A stretch of 64,000 nt of DNA, from the NCBI GenBank assembly GCA_016271365.2, contig CM057456.1:664729501-664793500 (forward strand). The letters run 5' to 3'. The notes below the pieces were generated by a model. The model worked only from the letters and a program-made list of their open reading frames with translations, did not search any database and was not told the DNA's origin. Position 1 is the first letter of the stretch. Each line of letters begins with the position of its first letter. Source of the DNA: Neoceratodus forsteri (taxonomy: Eukaryota > Chordata > Ceratodontiformes > Ceratodontidae). Positions 22,324 to 32,062 of the stretch are shown here, piece after piece. The translations under genes and the position numbers were made by a program.

Positions 22324-24030
22324 GGAACCATGATGGACCATGGCACCACCTGGTCAGACGAGGCCACCTCATTGCTAGTGAAGTTTTGGTCATAGGAGAT
22401 GGTGCAGGAGGAGCTAGCCAGTGCCAAGCGCAACACAAAGGTCTACCAGAAGATTTTGGACTATCTGTTCGAGAATGGCATGGAGAGGATGGCAAAGCAA
22501 TACCATGACAAAATAAAGCAGATGGAGGTGTGTTACCACAAAATCAAGGACAGCAACAGACGCTCAGGGGTGCACGTGTGGTATGCCCCTTTTATGACAA
22601 GTTGGACACCGTACTAGGCACACGGCCAACCACAGCACCAGTATTCATCCTGGTAAACTCACAGGTGGACAGCTCACAACCGGAGTCGGAAGATGAAGAG
22701 GATGCCACCGGGGACCCACGTCCACACCAGAGGCCTGGAGGTGCAGTCAGTGTGCATCAGGAGACACCCAACACTGGTACATACAATGTGCACCGTACCT
22801 GTATGGTGGCTGGGACATGGGGGGCACAGCATGGCAAGCTGGTGGAGGTGCTGCCTGGGCATGAGGCAGATGGTGATCACAGATGGGTGTAGGTAGCACA
22901 GGGATAGGTGGTGGCATGGGTGTGCATGGTGGTGCCTAGCAGACATGCCGTGGCCCATGGCCAGGCAACAAGCCAGTGGCACCTGGGGTGTGGGTCTGGC
23001 CATGGGTGCTGGGGGAGACAGTGGTGAGGAGATGGGGGTAGGGTGTGGGGTGTGTGTGGGGGGTGACTGCATGTGTACAATGGTGATTGGTGTGTTCTGC
23101 CATTCCAGGGCAAGACCCAGAGGAAGGGACATCTGTGGACACCAATGCAGCGGCTGCATCCTCAGTGTCCTTTGGCATGCAGGACGAGATGCCAGGCACC
23201 TCCAGTGACACCTCCACTGCAGGAAGGGGCAGAGCAGTGAGGCGGCGAAGTGGCCAGGAACCCCTGTTGAACCTCTGGAAGAGGAAGTCCAAGGTGGCAT
23301 GGATGGCAGATGTGCTTGGGACGGTGCTGGAACCGGCCCGTAAAATGCTGCAGGAGCACCATAGGGAAATGTCTGAGCTGGAAAGGGAGTGGGCAAGGGA
23401 GCAGAGGGCTATGGAGGAGCGTATGGGGCAACAGGCGGCTGCACAGACACAGCAGTTCTTTACACAGATGGCCCAGTTTCTTGCCATGCAATGCCATCAG
23501 CCACACCCTGTGGGTGCATCACATTGTACGGGTGCCACTGCCATGCCACACACCACTGTCACCCCATCCCCACCTGCCCCTTTCCCCGGGGCGCAGCCCA
23601 CCAGTGGGTATCCCACCATGTCCATGGGGAACCCCACTGGTGTGCACGGCATAGCCATCCTGCAGCAGTCCACCACTGATAATGGGCAGGCAGGCCGCAG
23701 GGCACCGCTGGCCAACACTGACGTGCTGCCCCCAACCATGCCTGTGCCCCACAGATGTGCATCCCCTGTGCAGGCAGTGTGTACACAGGCAGCACCACCA
23801 CCTGGGACACTCTGCCCACCACATCCCAGGCACCACAGTATTGTGTTGGCATGGCACAGCAGTGCCCCACAGGTGGCATGACCGCCACAGCCAGTCTGCA
23901 CACCGCTCCCCTACCCCTGATGCATGGTGCTGCTGACCAGCTTAGTGCTGCTCCTACGGCACACACTACGGGCATGCTGAGCTTCACGCAGGACCTGTAC
24001 AGTGATGAGTTCCAGTGGACCACACTGTGA
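22324..24030 (+). pseudogene. Myb/SANT-like transposon protein, broken
   Basis: Starts ATGATGGACCATGG at about 22329. The domain opens TTWSDEATSLLVKFWS, is stopped by TAG (22396-22398), then continues VQEELASAKRNTKVYQKIL, ERMAKQYHDKIKQMEV, YHKIKDSNRRSG. This is the three-helix Myb/SANT fold of the family found in Harbinger elements and in vertebrate MSANTD/ZSCAN20-like proteins. A frameshift at about 22570 leads to CPFYDKLDTVLGTRP and an acidic stretch (ESEDEEDATGD). A probable intron ends at the acceptor TTCTGCCATTCCAG (to 23107). The last exon has GQDPEEGTS, a basic patch (RGRAVRRRSG) and a helical Glu/Arg/Gln-rich end (about 23370-23480). In these elements the protein guides the transposase to DNA. 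Confidence 0.75.
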
Positions 24031-25318
24031 TGGCATGAGCCACCTGCAGAGGAGTGGCATCCCATGTGTCCCGCGGGCCATCACCTGGGTCACCCATTGC
24101 ATATTCCACCATGTTATGGCAGCGGCACTGGGGGTGGACCAGTGTTGCCAGTGCCAGATGTGGTCTGGCACAGGGCTGTGTGCTCACAGTGGCACACCTG
24201 TATATAGTTTGCTCCCACTGGGGTGTTCTGCAGTGTTACATGGCATATATATCTCATGGTCAGCAGGGGTTTGGGCATATGAGGGACACACGGCTGGCTG
24301 GGTATTTGCCCATCCTGTGTTTGTTACCTTGTTTTGTTATATTGGGGCATGGGGACATTGGGTTGGGTACTGTCTGGTTGTACACTTTTACCCATATTGT
24401 TGTCTTGCACAGTGTATTGCATGGTTGGGTCACGTGTCCGGGTCTGTGTCTCGTGGGTTGCCTGCATCCACCGGGCAATGCCTATCACTGTAGGGGACCT
24501 TGGAGGGTGGTGCTGTTTCAGCATTATGTTATGCGTCCACTTGCGGGTTTGCAGTGGTCATGGGGCCATTACAGTGTTCTATATGTCATGGGCTCAGTCC
24601 TGCATGGGGTTGTGGTGGTGGACAATGTATGTTATTTTCAAATCCTTTGTGTGCTGCAGCAATGCACAGGGTATGCTGCATGTTTATGCTGTCATCTAAT
24701 GTTGATTTCCTTGTGTTACAGCCACCAGAGGCCATGGCGACATTGGAATAAAGACTGTCATGTGACACCACACTGTGTTGCTCCTTTGCTTGGGCAGGTT
24801 GCTTGCATGCGCACATTGCTATATGGGGGCACTGAGGGACTTCCACTGCCATGGCTCATGGGTGTAGTGGGACTGGGTGTGCAGCCTGGGCACATGCAGC
24901 ATGCATCCAGACGGTGGCTGCTGTGCATGGCATGCCTTGCCCATGTGGTGCACCGTGTACTTGACCATGGCACACAGTGGGGTCACAGTTCCCAGCTTCC
25001 ATGGGTGCATAACATCCCTCCTCCATGCCAGGCATCAGGGCCCTCCTCTGGTTTCATTTCCACCCCTTCTGCTGCATCACACCATTGGTCCACCATGACC
25101 GCCACAGGGCGCACATTGCTGTTGGCCTCCTTTCTATGTTCTGCTGTGCTCTGTCTGCCAGATGGCCGTGTGGGTGGGTATCTGTCATCACAGCTATCTT
25201 CACCAGGTGCACCCTGGGATACGCTCTCCATTCATGGGTTTGTGTCCACTCACTGTTCACAGCTCAATGTGAATGGGCTGTAACTGTTCTGGACTGCTTT
25301 CACACATGTTCCCTGGCA
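24031..25318. other. TG/CA-rich noncoding stretch
   Basis: Low CpG and rich in TGG, CAT and GTG words. Long open frames exist on both strands here, but their composition (Cys, Trp, His, Met) follows the base bias and no domain is visible. Likely 3' part or decayed remains of the Harbinger-like element. Confidence 0.45.
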
Positions 25319-25462
25319 GTGTGGACACACTGTACCATTTCCAGTCTGTAATGATTCAGAACCATTTCAGCATTTTTGGGTGTAGTGTGTCCACACTATA
25401 CTGGAAAATGCTGTAATGATTCAGAACCATTACAGACTGAAAACGGTACAGTGTGTCCGCAC
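25319..25462. repeat. ~60-bp-arm imperfect palindrome
   Basis: The left arm 25319-25377 starts GTGTGGACACACTGTACC. The right arm 25401-25462 ends GGTACAGTGTGTCCGCAC, its near reverse complement, and both arms share GTCTGTAATG and TTCAGAACCAT-type text. The CACACTGT ends resemble the element termini at 26985 and 27771. Confidence 0.8.
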
Positions 25463-26828
25463 TATATATGAAAACGATGGCAAACCGTTACAGCCCGTCC
25501 ATACTGCTAATGGATCAGAAATGACTTCCAACCTGTGCAGAGCTGGGCACATCCCATGATGCAATAGTGTGCAAAGCACCAGTCCTAGCCCCAGTATATC
25601 CACCCCCAGCACAATGGCACTACCAAGCCCCAAGGGAGTGCATGCCACAGTGCCATGCTGAAATGTTGGGTGCAGTTGCTGCAGTTAAATACCATGACAG
25701 CAGAACATCCAGCATGGCAGGTCAGTGAGCTGCCATGGTCACTGCCCCCCTGTGCCAGACACCACTAAATGCTGCCATGGGACATTCTGCAGATAAGGCA
25801 GTGTCTATAGGAGCAGGCAAGGAGCAGTCTGGTGCCCATATGCGGTACGGGGCCAATCCACACGTTTGTGCTGTGGTTCCTCTGCCACAAGCCCAGGATG
25901 CAGTAGTGATCCAAACTGCTCTACACCTCCATGAGCATGTGGCAGAGAAGCAGCGGCAAAGATGTGCAGAATTGCCCCACACCACAGAAGGGCACCAGAC
26001 TGTATAGTGCCTGCAAGTACAAGTGCAGACATATCTACAAGACATCCTGTGGCAGCAATGGGTCCATGACACATCGGCCACATCTCTGCACTCCCCAACA
26101 ACCCACTCCCTACATCTCACTCTGGTGCTGGCTCATACCAGTACTGTACACACCAGTCACTATGCTCCTGCAGCAGTTGTGGAGTAGGGAGATACAGCAC
26201 GTCATGTGCTTGGTGTCCAGGTGGCCACAATGTGGGCCATATGTCCAGTTCACATTCCTCCCCCACTGGCCCCTGCCTACCCTTACCCAGCCCCAATCCA
26301 CCCTGTCCATGGTCACGTCTGCTGCACACTCTGCTTGTCATCATCCCTCCAATTGTGGTATCTTTCCCAGGCTGTGATTGCTGGACATGGACATGTATAC
26401 TCCGTATGGCTCTCTGTGTGCAACCAAGTATAGTTGCCTACCAGAGTGAGGGCTGTGCCACAGGGGTGGGGAATATGGGTGTGTAGTTTGTTTGCCACAG
26501 TCCCCGACATATCCCCTGTGGGGCCTGTCACCTGCACTCAGCAGCTGTGACACGGTATTGCACTGGGGCTGTACAGGACATGTTCATGGGGGTGGGTTGT
26601 CAGGGAGCTGGCTGTCTGAGGGGTCTACTGATGTGGGAATGCATTGTTGGGTGCAGAGTGCCATGCCCCCTTCCATATTTGCATCCCATGATGGGAGCTA
26701 GGTGTTGGCATCATGGAGCCACTACACAGCATGATGGTAAGCTGGCAGAGTGGGGGGGGGAACCGTGACTACATGGTTGTGTATTTACATGGTGCTCTGT
26801 AACGTTTCAGACCTGCAAACATTACAAT
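25463..26828. other. Noncoding interior of Harbinger-like region
   Basis: GCCCGTCCATACTGCT at about 25488-25503 resembles the left end of the MITE at 27391 (GGCCCCATCCATACTGC). This could be the left end of a 1.5-kb element ending at 26985. No convincing coding sequence was seen. Confidence 0.4.
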
Positions 26829-26871
26829 AACCGTTGTTGAAACCACCTGCTAACAGGTTTCAACAACGGTT
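26829..26871. repeat. Perfect 16-bp hairpin
   Basis: AACCGTTGTTGAAACC, an 11-nt loop, then GGTTTCAACAACGGTT. It sits about 115 bp from the right element end. The MITE at 27391-27771 has a related but decayed version (AACCTTTTTTGAAACC... at about 27640). Confidence 0.85.
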
Positions 26872-26985
26872 ACGGTAACACCTTCTGTAATGTTACCAGT
26901 GTAAATGCTATCTGTTATGGTAACATTACAGGCACTCTGTAATGTTACAGAGGGTATTTTCAAGTATAGTGTAGACAGGGCCTAG

Positions 26986-27390
26986 GAGGCATGAGTACAG
27001 ACTAGCACACTGCTTTACACTGTTGTGTAAATAGGTTAAATCATTCATTGAGTCAGATCAATCCAGGGTCAGATTGGCCAGGGTAAATGCCCAGAAATCT
27101 CTATGTGGGCTTCCTTGCAGTGTGTACTGCCAATACTGCACTGCCTTATTGGGTGCAGGTGGGGATGTGGGCAGGTTGAGATGTACCAGTATGAGCTGGG
27201 CCACTCTCTGAGTGTATGTGCTACTGTATGCAAGACGAGACCATCACGACCCACATGTAAACACCTCGAAAGAAATGAGGGCTGTGTTCGCTGCATGCCA
27301 CCCACCAAGTTAAACATTTTCTCACCTTATCAACTCTTCAGCCCATTGGCCAGTGCTGGCTGCACATAACACTGAAATGAAACATAAAGG
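26986..27390. other. Unassigned spacer between two Harbinger-like ends
   Basis: About 400 bp with no gene, tandem repeat or element end recognised. Confidence 0.4.
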
Positions 27391-27771
27391 CCCCATCCAT
27401 ACTGCACCGCTCAGACCTCATAATGTATAGAAACCATTACAACCGGGGAGCGGTGCAGTGTGTTCACACTGCTGCATTGTCCATTAGAGGACTGGCACCG
27501 CCGGTCCACACTTCAGGAGCTGGGCGACCGTTACCGTGGCACCTGATCCCACAATGCAGCTCATGCTGTGCTAGGAGACCAGTGCCACGCGTCCACAATA
27601 TGCCCGGTAACATTACTGAGGCGTAACCGATTTCATAACCTTTTTTGAAACCACCCGATATGTGGTTACAACAGCAGTTATGAAAACGCCTTCTTGGTGC
27701 AAACGAAAACCGTTGCGGTAACGGTTTGGGCACCCTGTAATGTTACAGAGGGGTAGTGTGGACAGGGCCAA
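27391..27771. mobile_element. Harbinger-like MITE
   Basis: Non-autonomous element of about 380 bp. Left end GGCCCCATCCATACTGCACC; right end, read inward, GGCCCTGTCCACACTACCCC (17 of 20 similar). Flanks are AAA on both sides, fitting a 3-bp Harbinger duplication. The alternative is an 8-bp reading, AAACATAA/AAACATGA, with one mismatch, as in hAT elements. It contains further self-complementary parts (GGTTTCATAACC-like and GTAATGTTAC). No coding capacity. Confidence 0.65.
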
Positions 27772-27811
27772 ACATGACAACTTAATCTGGTTCAAGGTCA
27801 GTTGGCATTCA

Positions 27812-27903
27812 TCTGTATCCCCCTACCCTGGGTTGTGCCTGAAAATAGGTAGGATTTGTCTAGTGCACTTACCCGGTCAACAAAAACTGAATAAATAAAA
27901 TAA
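27812..27903 (+). mobile_element. 3' end of a LINE of the 1-1868 family
   Basis: GTGCCTGAAAATAGGTAGG, then GTCTAGTGCACTTACCCGGT, then AATAAATAAAATAAA, closely matching 1795-1868. Heavily 5'-truncated, under 100 bp. Confidence 0.75.
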
Positions 27904-27970
27904 AGTTCACTGTGTGACCATGAGCAATTTACTTAACCTGTTATTGCTGAATTCACTCTGATGTAGATAC
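27904..27970 (+). mobile_element. CORE-SINE (MIR-like) scrap
   Basis: CACTGTGTGACCATGAGC, then AATTTACTTAACCTG, resembles the conserved core of MIR-type SINEs (TGTGACCTTGGGCAAGTCACTTAACC). It is cut off at the inverted-repeat element at 27971. Confidence 0.5.
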
Positions 27971-28419
27971 AGTACCCCACTGAAAAGGAAACAACATGGA
28001 AGGCTCAAGGCCGTGAAACCTGCTGGCAGTTTTCCTGTGTTAGGAATGCTACTGGGTGAATCAGGAGTTAATCAGGCAGAACCACAATGCTCTGGCGTGG
28101 CTTTTAGTATAACCAGTGCTGTTGGTATTTGGGGGCTGTGGGGCAGACAGGATCAGTGTGTTACAGCAGCTTTTAGTGAAGCCAATGCTGCTTTTTTTTC
28201 CAGTGAGGAGATGGCAGGCAGGATCGTAATGCTATGCAGCAGCTTTAGGTATCTCCAAGTCCACTATCTGCCTCTTTGTGGCTCCGGCTTCCAAGTCTGG
28301 TAGCCAACGAAACAGCTAATATATACAAGCACTGAATTCAGTTTTCATTTTTTTTAGCATTTTTTTTTTAACCAGGATGGCTCAGCTGAGATACAATGTT
28401 CCATTTTCAGTGGGGTACT
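27971..28419. mobile_element. TA-flanked inverted-repeat element
   Basis: Perfect 16-nt inverted ends AGTACCCCACTGAAAA ... TTTTCAGTGGGGTACT, with weaker similarity inward (AAACAACAT / GGAACATTGT). If the ends are read as CCCCACTGAAAA the element (27975-28415) is flanked by TA on each side, as for Tc1/mariner. The interior has a loose duplication (GGCTTTTAGT-ACCAGTGCT / GCTTTTAGTGAAGCCAATGCT) and no ORF of note. Confidence 0.65.
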
Positions 28420-28637
28420 ACTTTGTACCCATTTTACTACTGGTTAGACAGATACACTTTGAAGGAAAGTGGTGACATGATCAGTCACACTGTGAACAAG
28501 CATTTGTCAATGCCGAACGTTCACTTGCAGGTATTTGCAGTGGTGTTTGGCATGTACAGTGCTTTACCCTAATGCCCTGTGCGATTGCTGGTATTTGCAC
28601 AGTAAATTTTCAGCATGACCTTTTTGTTACCCCCATT
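28420..28637. other. Unassigned 0.2-kb stretch before the satellite array
   Basis: No gene seen. The segment GGTATTTGCA occurs twice (about 28533 and 28590), a weak internal repeat. Confidence 0.35.
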
Positions 28638-30345
28638 GTGCGCTACGTAGGCGGAAACATGTTTTGGGCAGGATGTGAAAAATGACAGCTGTACTGCTCA
28701 TAAGGAAGTGTGGTAAAATGGCAATGTTGAAAATCTGGAGTGGAAATATTGAAAATTTGCAAACCTACGAGCGTGCGTGGGAACTGTGCAACGCACGCTT
28801 GTAAAACAGTCATTGTTAGGAGGTTTTTCACCAAATTTTCAACATTGGCATTTAAAGCCTCTGCTAATGAACAGTGTCACTATGATTTTCTTAATCTGTC
28901 CCATACATTGATTTCGCACACCGACTGCGCCACTGTGCACTACATGGGCGGAAACACGTTTTGGGCAGGATGTGAAAAATGACAGCTGTACTGCTCATAA
29001 GGAGGTGTGGTAAAATGGCAATGTTGAAAATCTGGAGTGAAAATATTGAAAATTTGCAAACTTACGAGCGTGCGAAGGAACTGCACAACACATGCTCATA
29101 AAACAGTTATTTTTAGGAATTTGTTCACCAAATTTTCAACATAGCCATTTTAAGATCTCTGCTCATGAACAGTGACACTGTGATTTTCTTAATGTGTCCC
29201 ATACACTGAGTTCGCACAGCGACTGTGCCATTGAGCGCTACATGGGTGGAAACACATTTTGGGCAAGATGTGAAAAATGACAGCTGCACTGCTCATAAGG
29301 AGGTATGGTAAAATGGCAATGTTGAAAATGTAGAGTGAAAATATTGAAAATTCGAAAACTTAAGAGCGTGCATAGGAACCGCACAATGAACACTCATAAA
29401 ACAGTCATTTTTAGGAATTTTGTCACCAAATTTTCAACACAGCCATTTTAAGACCTCTGCTCATGAACAGTGTAACTGTGATTTTCTTAATGTGTCCCAT
29501 ACATTGAGTTCATACACTGACTGCACCATTGTGCGCTACATGGGCGGAAACATGTTTTGGGCAGGATGTGAAAAATGACAGCTATACTGCTCATGAGGAG
29601 GTGTGGTAAAATGGCAATGTTGAAAATCTGGAGTGCAAATATTGAAAATTAAACATACTGAAAGGCAGTATAGAACCGGTGAATGCACCTAAACAGTCAT
29701 TTTTAGAAATTTTTTCACCAAATTTTCAACATAGCCATTTTAGACCTCTGCTAATGAACAGTGTCACTGTGATTTTCTTAATGTGTCCCATACATTGATT
29801 TCACACACCGACTGCGCCATTGTGTGCTACGTGGGCGGAAACACGTTTTGGGCAGGATGTGAAAAATGACAGCTGTACTGCTCATAAGGAGGTGTGGTAA
29901 AATGGCAATGTTGAAAATCTGGAGTGAAAATATTGAAAATTCACAAACTTACAAGCGTGCATATGAACTGTGCAACGCACGCTCGAAAAACAGTCATTTT
30001 TTGGAATTTTTGCACCAAATTTTCAACATGGGGTTTTATGGATCCCTTCTCATGAATGATGTCACTGTTGAGGTGTTATTCAGGCCCAAAGGGTGATTTT
30101 GTGTAGTGTCTGTGCAGTGATTGTGATATAAGGAGGTGTGGTAAAATGGCAATGTTGAAAATCTGGAGTGAAAATATTGAAAATTCGCAAACTTACAAGC
30201 GTGCGTAGGAACTGTGCAATGCACGCTCGTAAAACAGTCATTTTTTGGAATTTTTGCACCAAATTTTCAACATGGGGTTTTTGGGATCCCTTCTCATAAA
30301 TGATGTCACTGTCAAGGTGTTATTTGGGCCCAAAGGGTGATTTTG
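28638..30345. repeat. Tandem array of ~298-bp foldback units
   Basis: Five units start near 28638, 28935, 29234, 29532 and 29823 (each at GCGCTACATGGGCGGAAAC or similar), followed by two altered, shorter units at about 30126-30345. Every unit contains an imperfect palindrome of about 60-bp arms. The left arm begins AAAATGGCAATGTTGAAAAT and ends ACGAGCGTGCG; the right arm begins CGCACGCTCGT and ends ATTTTCAACATAGCCATTTT. The units therefore look like a foldback element amplified head to tail. Short frames in the array are not coding. Confidence 0.9.
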
Positions 30346-30465
30346 CGCAGTGTCTGTGCAGTGACTGTGAAATCACCCTTCAGGCCCAACATCATTCATG
30401 AGAAGGGGTCCCAAAAACCCCATGTTGAAAATTTGGTGCAAAAATACCAAAAAATGCCTGAGATA
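30248..30465. repeat. ~95-bp-arm inverted repeat at the array end
   Basis: The left arm (about 30251-30343) runs from GCACCAAATTTTCAACATGG through GGCCCAAAGGGTGATTTT. The right arm (about 30370-30460) is its near reverse complement, starting AATCACCCTTCAGGCCC and ending CCATGTTGAAAATTTGGTGC. The array is thus closed by an inverted copy of its own terminal unit. Confidence 0.85.
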
Positions 30466-30725
30466 TGCAATAAAGTTGAAAACCCCTATCTAGCCCATTA
30501 TATAGCTTACCGGCATTTCCTCAGTTCGTGGTCGGCTTTGAAGAATGTAGATGTGTTCCCGGTCCACCGAAGATCGTCTCGAAGAGCTCAGAGGTAAAAG
30601 TATGGTGTAGGGGTGTGGGAGGCTCGGTGCACAGTGGGTGGGTGGGGGTTGTGGGAGGGAGGACTGGGAGAAAGCGCCCGTGGGACCGTTTTGCTTTTCA
30701 GGTGGGAGAAAAAAAAAGACTACGT

Positions 30726-31000
30726 GGGATGTTTGCCACGCTGGGGTGAGCTCAGCATGGCACAAGGATGGCTGGGGGGGCCGAGAGCCGGCCGAGAGTT
30801 GGGCACCCCCATCAGCAAACAACGCGGGACGTTTGCCGCGTTGGGGTGGGCTCTCGGCGTGGCAGAAGGATGGCTTGTGGAGGCAGTGGAGCCAAAGGGG
30901 GATTGGGCACCCCCATCAGCAAACAATGCGGGATGTTTGCCACACTGGGGTGGGCTCCCAGCATGGCAGCAAAGATTTGGGGGGGTGGCATGACGCGGGG
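30726..31000. repeat. ~100-bp GC-rich tandem repeat
   Basis: Three units begin GGGATGTTTGCC at 30726, 30826 and 30930. They share GCTGGGGTGGGCTC and end CACCCCCATCAGCAAACAA; the last is partial. GC content is well above the neighbours. Confidence 0.85.
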
Positions 31001-31021
31001 GGCCAGCGTGACGCAGTGCTC

Positions 31022-31073
31022 TGTATGACAGCGGTGGTTTCCTTTGAAGCGAAGACCACTGCTGTCATACACA
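31022..31073. repeat. 16-bp-stem hairpin
   Basis: GTATGACAGCGGTGGT, a loop of about 16 nt, then ACCACTGCTGTCATAC. One mismatch in the stem. Confidence 0.8.
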
Positions 31074-31243
31074 GCTCCTGCGCCCATTGGTGCAGGACCA
31101 CCACGCCTGCTCAATGGAGCAATGGATTGAAAGGGACAGGCACACCTCCAAAGTGTGCTACTCTCCCAAAACGTTCCTTGAGCATACGTGCAAGTGAACG
31201 TAGAAAGTAGCTTTGATGCAATTCTAACCATTCACTGGAAGCC

Positions 31244-31392
31244 ATTGATCAGGCAGCAAGTAACAGACATGCCTTTCTGTGCAGGGCTGGATCCATGGGA
31301 GATATCAATAAGGCAGCAAGTAACAGAAACACCCTATTGTGTAGGATCAGATTTGTGAAGGCCACTGATCAGGCAGCAAGTAACAGGAGGTG
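31244..31392. repeat. 60-bp tandem repeat
   Basis: GATCAGGCAGCAAGTAACAG occurs at about 31246, 31306 (as AATAAGG...) and 31366, a 60-bp period with diverged spacers. Confidence 0.8.
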
Positions 31393-32062
31393 GGTGCTGC
31401 AAATGTTTGCATCCTGAGCAGTAGTAGTTGAAAGCCTGGGGAGGGAAGCAAAATGGCAAGCACTGTAAGAGATTACAAGCGCTTGACAGTTGCAGAACTC
31501 CAGAAGGGGCATGTGTGTGTTTAGTATTCAGAGAGCAGCATTAGGGCAGGGAGGCTAATAAACAAACTGCCTCATTGTGGAACATTTTGCTGGCTGGGGT
31601 GTGGGTCAGAAGGCAGGTGGTAGCTGACTCTGCACTTACAGGTCCTGCTAGACCCCATGGCAGAGTGCAAATGCTCTGGGGTGCGACTGGAGAAGAGACC
31701 AGATCATGCAACAGGAGGTGCAAAGTGACAACCACTCCAGTGCAAGGATAGCTTTAAACTTGAATAAATAAATAAATAAATATGTTTGGACTGGATCAGA
31801 GAAGCAGTGACTTCCTCTTGGGAGCTAAAGTAGCAGATGCTGCATCAGTCAGTGTCACTCCACAGCTGATTAGTTAGATCCCTGATGGGATATATTTAAG
31901 GTGGAGGTAATTCCAGTGGGCTGCCCCTGTAGGAAAACAAAAAAGAATTGCAGGAGGAGTCTGTTCCCAACAAGCCAGCAAGCGAGACATCCAGATTAGG
32001 AAATGAAGACTCACTCACCAAGTTAAGCTTATAGTCTTCATAATTCAGTATTGCTAATGAAC
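31393..32062. other. No gene seen; left flank of gypsy B
   Basis: An (AATA)n run at 31765-31782 preceded by ACTTGAATAAATAAA may be a retroposon 3' tail (+). GGGATATATTTAAGG near 31890 is TATA-like but has no gene after it. The last four bases before the LTR, AACA (32059-32062), are the target duplication. Confidence 0.45.

Larger units (their letters stand above)
22247..26985 (+). mobile_element. PIF/Harbinger-like transposon region, decayed
   Basis: The region holds a Myb/SANT-type gene (22324-24030), then 3 kb of TG/CA-rich sequence with large palindromes. Its right end (about 26900-26985) reads ...GTGTAGACAGGGCC, the same terminal sequence as the MITE at 27391-27771. Harbinger elements pair a transposase with a Myb/SANT protein, and their ends often start GGCC-TGTC-ACAC. 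I could not recognise a transposase or a left terminal repeat, so this may be several elements. The call is inference from the Myb/SANT gene plus the end sequence. Confidence 0.5.

Noticed and set aside
22674..23487. Antisense frames of 183-240 codons over the Myb/SANT gene
   Set aside because: Pro/His/Thr-rich shadow of the sense gene; the sense strand has the clear domain and exon structure.
24054..25283. 409-codon open frame (+) after the Myb/SANT gene
   Set aside because: Composition is driven by TGG/CAT/TGC words (Cys, Trp, His, Met), long frames also run antisense, and no domain is visible. Treated as chance in biased sequence.
28638..30345. CRISPR-like appearance of regular repeats
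   Set aside because: The unit is about 298 bp with no short constant repeat and variable spacers; it is a eukaryotic tandem array.
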